Assembly: GCF_024758005.1 (NCBI RefSeq)
Contig: NZ_CP103288.1
Span: forward strand, 2,666,001 to 2,730,000
Source: Pseudarthrobacter sp. NS4
GTDB taxonomy: Bacteria > Actinomycetota > Actinomycetes > Actinomycetales > Micrococcaceae
DNA length: 64,000 nucleotides
Direction: 5' to 3'
Made by a program: the position numbers and the translations under genes. The notes below the pieces were generated by a model that did not search any database, had not been told where the DNA came from, and saw nothing but the letters and a program-made list of their open reading frames with translations. Shown here piece after piece: positions 57,870 through 64,000 of this stretch (positions within the stretch are counted from its first letter, which is position 1; each line of letters starts with the position of its first letter).

Positions 57870-58334
57870 ATGCCGCTCGGCGCCAAGGCAGATTCCACTA
57901 CGCCATCCCCTGCAACGGGCGGCGGCAAGGAACAGCGCGTCACGAAACAGCGACTGGCCGTGAGCGCTGCCCTGGATGAACTGGACGACTTCGTCAGCAC
58001 CCAGGAGCTGTACCGGATCATGCAGAACCAGGGAGTGTCGGTTTCGCTCGCCACTGCCTACCGGATTCTCCAGTCGCTCGCCGACGAAGGTCTCGTCGAC
58101 GTACTGCGCAACGGCGAGGGCGAAGCGGTGTACCGGCGGTGCGCCGTCACCGGGCACCATCATCACCTGCTGTGCAGGAATTGCGGGAAAGCGGTGGAGG
58201 TGGAGGCACCCGCCGTGGAAACCTGGGCAGCCCGCACCGCAGCCGAACACGGATACACAGAGATGGCCCACACGGTGGAAATCTTCGGACTGTGCCCGGA
58301 CTGCACCGCCGTCAAGGCTGCGGGCAAGCTGTAG
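57870..58334 (+). CDS. zur: Fur-family regulator, probable Zur
   Basis: A 154-residue repressor. The winged-helix domain (about 20-88) includes SVSLATAYRILQSLADEGLV; the dimer/metal domain has HHHH (96-99), the CxxC pairs C102/C105 and C142/C145 (structural zinc), and a regulatory His/Glu set. The adjacent znuABC operon and its palindrome argue for zinc rather than iron or peroxide sensing, as in mycobacterial Zur. It starts ATG after GGAAG, 94 bases from the divergent MBL gene. Confidence 0.88.
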   Translation: MPLGAKADSTTPSPATGGGKEQRVTKQRLAVSAALDELDDFVSTQELYRIMQNQGVSVSLATAYRILQSLADEGLVDVLRNGEGEAVYRRCAVTGHHHHLLCRNCGKAVEVEAPAVETWAARTAAEHGYTEMAHTVEIFGLCPDCTAVKAAGKL

Positions 58335-58352
58335 CAGCGCGGCCCGCAGCAC

Positions 58353-59228
58353 TTACTGCGGCTGCAAAATGCGGCCGTTGATACCCCTCCCGGCCCGGAC
58401 AGAACCAATGAGGCGGCATACCACGTAGATCAGGAATGAGAGCGTGGTGACGTAGGGACTGATGGGAATCCGGCCGCCCAGGGCCAGCAGGATCCCGCCT
58501 ACCGTTGCCGTAACAGCAAAGGCCACGCTGAGCACCACCACCGCCACCGGCGAGGACGTTATCCTGAGGGCCGCTGCGGCAGGGGTGATCAGCAGGGCCA
58601 GCACCAGGAGGGCTCCCACCACCTGGATGGACAGGGCGACGCTGACACCCAGCAGGACCATAAACACGATGGCAAGCATCCGCACCGGTACACCCCGGGC
58701 CTCGGCGAGTTCAGGGTCCACGCTGGCGAAGTTCAGCGGCCGCCATATGGCTATCAGGGCCACCATCACCACCACTGCCGTTCCAGCGAGTGCCTGGAGC
58801 TGGACCGTATCTACGGAAACAATCTGCCCGGTGAGCAGGCCGAACTTATTGGCTGCACGCCCTTCGTAGAGGGACAGGAACAGGATTCCCAGCCCCAGCC
58901 CGAAGGGCATGATGACCCCGATAATGGAATTCTTGTCCCTTGCCCTGACACCCATCAGGCCCAGTAGCAGTGCCGCCGCCACCGATCCGATCAGGGACCC
59001 GAAAACGATGTCCGCGCCGATCAGGAGGGCAAAGGCCGCCCCGGCGAAGGAGAGTTCGGAAATGCCGTGCACGGCGAACGCCAGGTCCCGCTTCATCACG
59101 AATGTGCCTACGAGGCCGCCGAGGAGCCCCAATACGGCACCCGCCCAGATGGAGTTCTGCACGAGGACAAGCAATTCGCCGTAGTTCTCGAAATTGAAGA
59201 TTGCCCCCAGGATGCTGTCTGCGTCCAT
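58353..59228 (-). CDS. znuB: Zinc ABC transporter permease
   Basis: A 291-residue polytopic membrane protein with about eight to nine helices (family ABC-3). Typical segments are DLAFAVHGISELSFAGAAFA and GALLVLALLITPAAAA. It forms the channel for the ZnuC ATPase. The ATG overlaps the znuC stop (TGATG). Confidence 0.92.
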   Translation of the reverse strand: MDADSILGAIFNFENYGELLVLVQNSIWAGAVLGLLGGLVGTFVMKRDLAFAVHGISELSFAGAAFALLIGADIVFGSLIGSVAAALLLGLMGVRARDKNSIIGVIMPFGLGLGILFLSLYEGRAANKFGLLTGQIVSVDTVQLQALAGTAVVVMVALIAIWRPLNFASVDPELAEARGVPVRMLAIVFMVLLGVSVALSIQVVGALLVLALLITPAAAALRITSSPVAVVVLSVAFAVTATVGGILLALGGRIPISPYVTTLSFLIYVVCRLIGSVRAGRGINGRILQPQ

Positions 59229-60046
59229 CAGGCTGCCTCCCCTGCCAGCGCATGCGTCTCGGCGTGGTGATGGTGGGTGGTGGCATCCGGAAGCCCGACC
59301 ACCACGATGCGCCCGTTGGCGTGAATGACCTCAACATGGCTGCCGTAAAGGTCGGAGAGCACTTCAGTGGTCATGACTTGGTCCGGAGTCCCCACCTTGA
59401 ACCGGCCTCCGGCCAGGTACAGCACCCGGTCCACATAATCGATGATCGGGTTGATCTCGTGGGTAACGAACACCACCGCGCTCTTCTGCTCGTGGCACTG
59501 CTTGTTGATCAGCGCACTGACAGCCTGCTGGTGGTGCAGGTCAAGGGACAGCAGCGGTTCGTCGCAGAGAAGGACCTGGGGATCAGTGGCAAGGGCCTGG
59601 GCAACACGGAGCCGCTGCTGCTCGCCGCCGGAAAGCTGGCCGACCGGAACTTTTGCATAGTCAGTGGCGCCGACCAGGTCAAGGAGCTCATCGATCCTGC
59701 GGTTTGCCTTGGCAGATGACAGGCGCAGTCCCCAACGGTGCCCATCCACGCCGAGTCCCACCAGGTCCCTGGCCCGCATCGGGGTGTCGGGTGCAAACGA
59801 CTTCTGCTGGGGGATGTAGCCGATCAGGCTGCTGCCGCGCTCAACCGGGCGCCCGCCAAGCGCAGCCCGCCCCTGATGCAGTTCCTGCAACCCAAGCAGG
59901 ACTTTCAGGAAGCTGGTCTTGCCGCTTCCGTTGGGGCCGAGCACGGCGAAGAACTCCCCGGGCTTGATGTCAAGGTCCAGGTCCTCCCAGAGCGCCCTCT
60001 TACCGAACCTCAGGGACGCCCCGGTAAGGCTGACGACAGGTTTCAA
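59228..60046 (-). CDS. znuC: Zinc ABC transporter ATP-binding protein
   Basis: A 272-residue ATPase with Walker A GPNGSGKTS, signature LSGGEQQR and Walker B LLCDEPLLSLD. The C-terminal tail is His-rich (DATTHHHHAETHA), a zinc-binding end common in this family. It lies directly between znuA (one base) and znuB (overlap). Confidence 0.95.
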   Translation of the reverse strand: MKPVVSLTGASLRFGKRALWEDLDLDIKPGEFFAVLGPNGSGKTSFLKVLLGLQELHQGRAALGGRPVERGSSLIGYIPQQKSFAPDTPMRARDLVGLGVDGHRWGLRLSSAKANRRIDELLDLVGATDYAKVPVGQLSGGEQQRLRVAQALATDPQVLLCDEPLLSLDLHHQQAVSALINKQCHEQKSAVVFVTHEINPIIDYVDRVLYLAGGRFKVGTPDQVMTTEVLSDLYGSHVEVIHANGRIVVVGLPDATTHHHHAETHALAGEAA

Positions 60047-61033
60047 CTATTTGCTCTCCAGAACTTTACTGATGTTGTCCACATTGTCCGTCATCCACTG
60101 CAGGTACGTCTTGCCCTCGGGCAGGGTTTCATTGAAGTCCACCACGGGAATACCGGCTGTTTCGGCCGCTTTCTTCAGCGACTCCGTTTGCGGGCCTTCG
60201 GTTTGCTCGTTGTACGCCAGGAAACGGACCGACTTCGACGCCACCAGGTCGGTTGCCGCTTTGAGCACGGCCGGAGGTACGTCGGAGCCTTCCTCGATCG
60301 CAGCAGTGTAGTCCTCGGGGGTGGCGTTAACCAGCCCCGCATCCTCCAGGAGGTAAAGCGGAACAGGTTCGGTAACAGCCACCGTGGCCCCGGCGGCGCC
60401 GGACTTGAGCGAGTCGAGCTTTCCGTGCAGTTCCTCCAGGGTGGACGTGAAGGTGGCCGCATTGGTCTGGAAGGTCTGCGCCGAGGCGGGGTCCAGTTCT
60501 GCCAGCTTGCCCGAGATTTCTTCCGCGAGCTGCTCCATGGCGTGCAGGCTGTACCAGACGTGCTCATTGAGATCGCCGTGGGCGTGCGCGTGCCCGTCCC
60601 CGGTGGTTGATTCGGGGGCGGTCGCTTCGGCTGAGGCCTCCTCTTCCGCGGGGTGGGCAAGCCCCGACAGTTCGACGACGTTCAGCACCTTGCCGTCGTC
60701 GAGGTTGCTGTCCGCCGCCAGGGTGTGGATGAAGTCGTCGTAGCCGCCGCCATTTTCGATCACGAGGTCTGCCTTCGACACCGCCAGCCGGTCTTGGGCG
60801 GTTGCCTCATAGGAATGCGGATCCTGGCTCGTCTTGTTGATGATGGCGGTGACGCTGACTTTGTCCCCGCCGATGGTCTTGGCGATATCGCCGTAGACGT
60901 TCGTGGACGCTACAACGTTGATGCCCTCGGCAGCGTCGGACGTGGGCTCCGCCTGGGGGCTGCAGGCGCTGAGCAGCATGCCAAGGCCGGCGAGGGCGGC
61001 TAGGGACGAACGGGTAGCAGCGGAACGGCGCAC
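60047..61033 (-). CDS. znuA: Zinc-binding lipoprotein of the ABC importer
   Basis: A 328-residue extracytoplasmic lipoprotein (lipobox LLSAC, Cys24). Zinc ligands include His73 in SQDPHSYE and His158 in LNEHVWYS; between them a flexible acidic/His loop (TTGDGHAHAHGD, 144-154) marks a Zn2+-specific ZnuA/TroA protein. A GTG start is preceded by GAGG. The 41-bp palindrome just upstream is the likely Zur operator. Confidence 0.93.
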   Translation of the reverse strand: MRRSAATRSSLAALAGLGMLLSACSPQAEPTSDAAEGINVVASTNVYGDIAKTIGGDKVSVTAIINKTSQDPHSYEATAQDRLAVSKADLVIENGGGYDDFIHTLAADSNLDDGKVLNVVELSGLAHPAEEEASAEATAPESTTGDGHAHAHGDLNEHVWYSLHAMEQLAEEISGKLAELDPASAQTFQTNAATFTSTLEELHGKLDSLKSGAAGATVAVTEPVPLYLLEDAGLVNATPEDYTAAIEEGSDVPPAVLKAATDLVASKSVRFLAYNEQTEGPQTESLKKAAETAGIPVVDFNETLPEGKTYLQWMTDNVDNISKVLESK

Positions 61034-61073
61034 GAAGAACCTCGGTTCATGGGGAGGGGAAATGACCCCTTGA

Positions 61074-61114
61074 GTTTATACCTAAATAGGAATGATTCCT
61101 ATTTAGGTATAAAC
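61074..61114. promoter_or_regulatory. Perfect 41-bp palindrome: probable Zur operator/promoter of znuACB
   Basis: Bases 61074-61093 and 61095-61114 are perfect inverted repeats around G61094. The core AATGATT with flanking GG/CC resembles Fur/Zur boxes, and the outer TATAC/GTATA gives room for two repressor dimers. TATAAA near 61076-61081 on the minus strand could serve as -10, in which case repression would block RNA polymerase directly. It lies 41 bases upstream of znuA. Confidence 0.8.
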
Positions 61115-61120
61115 ACATCT

Positions 61121-61152
61121 GCGCCCTTCCCGTTTCGACCCGGGAAGGGCGC
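61121..61152. terminator. Hairpin downstream of the CNNM/CorC gene pair
   Basis: A perfect 12-bp stem GCGCCCTTCCCG/CGGGAAGGGCGC (61121-61132 with 61141-61152) with an eight-base loop lies seven bases beyond the stop of the last minus-strand gene and ends seven bases before the Zur palindrome. It insulates znuA from read-through. Confidence 0.75.
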
Positions 61153-61158
61153 CGGATC

Positions 61159-62229
61159 CTAACCGCCGTTCGGCTGTCCCAGGCGTCGGATCCCGGTGGC
61201 CTGGGTAGCATCCCGGATTTCGCCCACAAGCTGCTCAATAACGTCTTCAAGGAACAGGACGCCCTGGGTTTTGCCGTCCGGACCGATCACCCGGGCAAGG
61301 TGTGAGCCGGTCCGCTGCATGACGGACATCGCCTTTTCAATCTCGTCGTTCAACGAAAGATTGGCCAGTGACCTGATCCGGCTTTCCGCGATGGGAAGCC
61401 CGTAAGCCTGCTCCGGGATGGACAGGACATCCTTCACATGGAGGTAGCCGTAGAGCATGTCCTCGTCGTCAAGCATCGGGAACCGGGAGAAGCCGGTACG
61501 GCTGACAGCCTTCTCAAACTCCACAGGGGTGGTTGCAGCCTTCAGCATGACGAGGTTCTCAAGCGGCACCATGATGTCCTCGGCCGTATGTTCCGAGAAT
61601 TCAAGGGCACCGTTAATCAGTCCCGCGTCGTCGTCCACCAGTCCGTGGCGGGTGGACTCCTGGACGATGGACTGCACTTCCTCCAGGGTGAACGAGGAGT
61701 TCACCTCGTCCTTGGGTTCGATCCGCAATAGCTTGAGGATATGGTTTGCCGACCAGTTCAGGACTGAAATCACGGGGTGGACCAGCCGGGCAATGAATAC
61801 CAGCGGCGGAGCCAGTAACAGTGCTGCCTTGTCCGCAACCGACACCGAGATATTCTTCGGCACCATCTCGCCGAAGGTCACGTGCAGGAACGTGACCAGC
61901 ATTAGCGCCACGGCGAAGGCTGCCACATCGGCAACCTCCATCGGCAGGCCCACCATCTCCAACGGGTAGGCCAGCAGGTGGTGGATAGCGGGCTCCGCCA
62001 CCAGCAGGATCAGCAGGGAGCAAACAGTAATGCCCAGCTGGGCACATGCCAGCATCAGCGAGACATTTTCCATCGCTTTCAGCGTGGTCTGCGCCCGTTT
62101 GGAGCCACTTTCCGCCAGGGGCTCAATCTGGCTTCGCCTGGCGGACATCACGGCGAATTCCGCTGCCACGAAAAAGGCGTTGCCGAGCAGGAGGACACCC
62201 AGCCACAGGATTCCTGCCCAGTCGCTCAT
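61159..62229 (-). CDS. Hemolysin-family membrane protein (CNNM/CorC type), second copy
   Basis: A 356-residue protein: a DUF21/CNNM membrane domain (about 1-185; LGNAFFVAAEFAVMSARRSQ and VTFGEMVPKNISVS) and a CBS-domain pair (about 205-340). No C-terminal CorC/HlyC transporter-associated domain is visible, unlike the paralogue upstream. These proteins are associated with Mg2+/Co2+ export. The ATG overlaps the previous stop (ATGA). Confidence 0.88.
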   Translation of the reverse strand: MSDWAGILWLGVLLLGNAFFVAAEFAVMSARRSQIEPLAESGSKRAQTTLKAMENVSLMLACAQLGITVCSLLILLVAEPAIHHLLAYPLEMVGLPMEVADVAAFAVALMLVTFLHVTFGEMVPKNISVSVADKAALLLAPPLVFIARLVHPVISVLNWSANHILKLLRIEPKDEVNSSFTLEEVQSIVQESTRHGLVDDDAGLINGALEFSEHTAEDIMVPLENLVMLKAATTPVEFEKAVSRTGFSRFPMLDDEDMLYGYLHVKDVLSIPEQAYGLPIAESRIRSLANLSLNDEIEKAMSVMQRTGSHLARVIGPDGKTQGVLFLEDVIEQLVGEIRDATQATGIRRLGQPNGG

Positions 62230-63563
62230 CGTTCAATCCTGTCGTTTGTTTCCGCGGCTTCAGCCTCGGGGCGTACGGGACGGAAACAAATCCGGTCAAT
62301 CCGCCGGCCATCCATCCTGGTGACGCTCAACGTGCCGCCGCCTACCGGAACCGTATCTCCCACAGCCGCGATCCGGCCGAGCTTGCTCATGACGTAGCCG
62401 CCCACTGTTTCGTAGGCTGCTTCGTCCGGGACCGTGAGAGCCGGAATCTGCTCGGACAGTTCGTCGGGACGCAGCAGTCCCGGGAAGTACCAGTCGCCGG
62501 ATGCGCTTTGCAACAGCCCCGGGCGGACCTTGTCATGCTCGTCCGCCACCTCGCCCACAATTTCCTCCACCAGGTCCTCCAGCGTGGCGATGCCGGCAGT
62601 TCCGCCGTATTCATCCAGGACGACGGCGAGCTGCAGGTTTCCCTCGCGGAGTTCAGCCAGCAGGGCGTCCAGGTGGATGGTCTCGGGCACCCGGAGCACC
62701 TCGGTCATAATGGCGCCGGCCTCCAGGTTTTGGCGGCGTTCCCATGGAACAGCTACAGCTTTTTTAACGTGGACCAGGCCACGGATATCGTCCGCGGAGT
62801 CGCCGATAACCGGGAACCGGGAGTAACCGGTCCGCCGGGCGGCGTCCACGATGTCCGAAACGGGCTGGTCGGCGTCGATCGTTTCAACCCGGATCCGCGG
62901 CGTCATAACATCTGCTGCCGTTCTGGTGGAAAAGTTCAACGTGCGGGCGATGAAGTTGGCAGTGCCGGCGTCGAGCGTTCCCATCGCTGCCGAACGGCGG
63001 ACCAGCGAAGCGAGCTCCGCCGGGGTGCGTGCCCCGGAAATTTCCTCCTTGGCCTCGAGCCCAAAAACATTGAGGACCTTGTTGGAGAAGCCATTGAGCA
63101 ACACGATGGCCGGCCTAAAGACGGCTGTGAATATCAGCTGCGGCCGGGCCAGGGCCTTGCCCACCGGGAAGGACAGGGCTATCGCCATGTTCTTTGGAAC
63201 CAGTTCACCCAGGAGCATCGAGAGCAGGGTGGCAATCACCATGGCCAGGACCAGCGAGATGGAGGCCGCCACCACCTCCGGAAGGCCGACGGCGGCCAGC
63301 GGGACTTGGAGGAGACGCCCCACCGAGGGTTCCATGACGTAGCCCGTCAGCAGTGTGGTGAGGGTAATGCCCAGCTGGCAGCTGGAAAGCTGCGTTGACA
63401 AGGATTTAAGGCAGGCGAGCAGGGGAACGGCGCCTGTGTCGCCGGCGTCGACCGCCCGCTGGACCGTTGGCTGGTCAAGGGCGATGAGGGAGAACTCGAC
63501 GGCAACAAAGAAGCCTGTACCGGCGATGAGCAGCAAACCCGCTGCGAGGAGAAGCCACTCCAT
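62226..63563 (-). CDS. Hemolysin-family membrane protein (CNNM/CorC type), first copy
   Basis: A 445-residue protein with the CNNM membrane domain (about 1-195; LLGELVPKNMAIALS), CBS pair (about 205-340) and a C-terminal CorC_HlyC domain (about 350-435, DWYFPGLLRPDEL). Ion transport, probably Mg2+ export, is inferred from family. A tandem arrangement with a shorter paralogue suggests a heteromer. ATG at 63563. Confidence 0.88.
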   Translation of the reverse strand: MEWLLLAAGLLLIAGTGFFVAVEFSLIALDQPTVQRAVDAGDTGAVPLLACLKSLSTQLSSCQLGITLTTLLTGYVMEPSVGRLLQVPLAAVGLPEVVAASISLVLAMVIATLLSMLLGELVPKNMAIALSFPVGKALARPQLIFTAVFRPAIVLLNGFSNKVLNVFGLEAKEEISGARTPAELASLVRRSAAMGTLDAGTANFIARTLNFSTRTAADVMTPRIRVETIDADQPVSDIVDAARRTGYSRFPVIGDSADDIRGLVHVKKAVAVPWERRQNLEAGAIMTEVLRVPETIHLDALLAELREGNLQLAVVLDEYGGTAGIATLEDLVEEIVGEVADEHDKVRPGLLQSASGDWYFPGLLRPDELSEQIPALTVPDEAAYETVGGYVMSKLGRIAAVGDTVPVGGGTLSVTRMDGRRIDRICFRPVRPEAEAAETNDRIER

Positions 63564-64000
63564 TCAGCATCCCGCCTGGACAGCATTGGGCTGCATAGCG
63601 CTGCCCATGCGTGCGGGTGGAGTGCGGAAGCTGGGATATTTGCCCGGCGGAGGATGGTCGGCAGAAACCGACGCTCTTTCCTTGCGGGCCGCTGGCGGGT
63701 GATGGGCGCGTGTTCGGGGTTTGCCGGCTCTGCGGGTGGACTGTGCGGCGCTGTTGTTCGTGCTCCGCTGACAGCCCCCAGGCCGGCACCTAGATTTACT
63801 GTCCATAAGAATTTCAGTCTACAGGAGCAGGTGCCGGCGCCCCGGCCGCTTTCGCCCGTGGTGGAGCACCCAATTGGCTTACCCAAAAACCCCGCTTTTA
63901 GACGCTTCCTTCCGCCATATTTGGCCGATTCCGCGTCACTTCATGATTTGGGTCACCCTTATTGGCAGTTAACACAACATGCTCACTAGACTTGCAAACG
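63564..64000. other. 437-bp region without a supported gene at the right edge
   Basis: No ORF here has family features. An inverted repeat GCCGGCACCT/AGGTGCCGGC (63782-63791 with 63829-63838) encloses 37 bases. Near the end a TTGGCA (63963-63968) might be a -35 box for a gene beyond the window. Most of the region is GC-rich and codon-like only by chance. Confidence 0.3.

Noticed and set aside
63654..63989. 111-codon plus-strand ORF at the right edge
   Set aside because: Low-complexity, no ribosome-binding site, no family resemblance, and it spans an inverted repeat; not supported as a gene.

Overview
The window is a GC-rich actinobacterial chromosome segment, most likely from the Micrococcaceae (an Arthrobacter or Pseudarthrobacter-like organism). 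The evidence is protein content and gene order, not a database match. It has NucS-type mismatch repair, a Rho factor with a long Arg/Asn/Asp-rich insertion, many GTG starts and start/stop overlaps, and a central block in the order argS-lysA-hom-thrC-thrB-rho-prfA-prmC-tsaC-wecA-atpI-atpBEFHAGDC-DUF2550. That order matches the Mycobacterium tuberculosis Rv1292-Rv1312 region as I know it. No rRNA, CRISPR array, prophage or plasmid origin is visible. There is one tRNA gene and one degraded IS256-family insertion.

Left part (1-17.8 kb): an SF2 helicase cut by the window edge with its DUF3039 partner; nagB behind an ABC exporter pair; an old-yellow-enzyme reductase with DUF3253 and a redox-dead thioredoxin/TPR protein; an unidentified three-segment membrane protein divergent from an AI-2E-family permease; a hydrolase; a small zinc-ribbon-like protein; nucS; and a cold-shock gene with a long structured leader and a strong terminator. 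Next come an aminoacyl-phospholipid synthase and the esterase-like protein encoded upstream of it, which resemble the two-gene lipid alanylation system of Corynebacterium glutamicum.

Centre (17.3-41 kb, almost all on the minus strand): the complete F1Fo ATP synthase operon with two small AtpI-type membrane proteins; wall-polymer initiation genes (wecA, a wecG/tagA homologue and a divergent family 2 glycosyltransferase); translation genes (tsaC, prmC, prfA); rho; and the aspartate-family amino-acid genes thrB, thrC, hom and lysA with argS. The rpmE gene found between rho and prfA in mycobacteria is absent, and a large nested palindrome occupies that gap.

Right part (41-64 kb): a three-gene flavin electron-transfer module (FMN-binding lipoprotein, ApbE, NqrB/RnfD-FNR fusion); tRNA-Arg(CCG); a DUF222/HNH gene carrying an in-frame IS256 fragment; a protealysin-like M4 peptidase followed by an emfourin-like inhibitor; a DJ-1/AraC regulator; HrpA; a four-frame overlapping sulfurtransferase-ADH-HIT operon divergent from a Cds1-like cysteine desulfhydrase; zur with a znuABC zinc importer under a perfect 41-bp palindrome; and two overlapping CNNM/CorC membrane proteins. 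The last 437 bases hold no gene that I can support.
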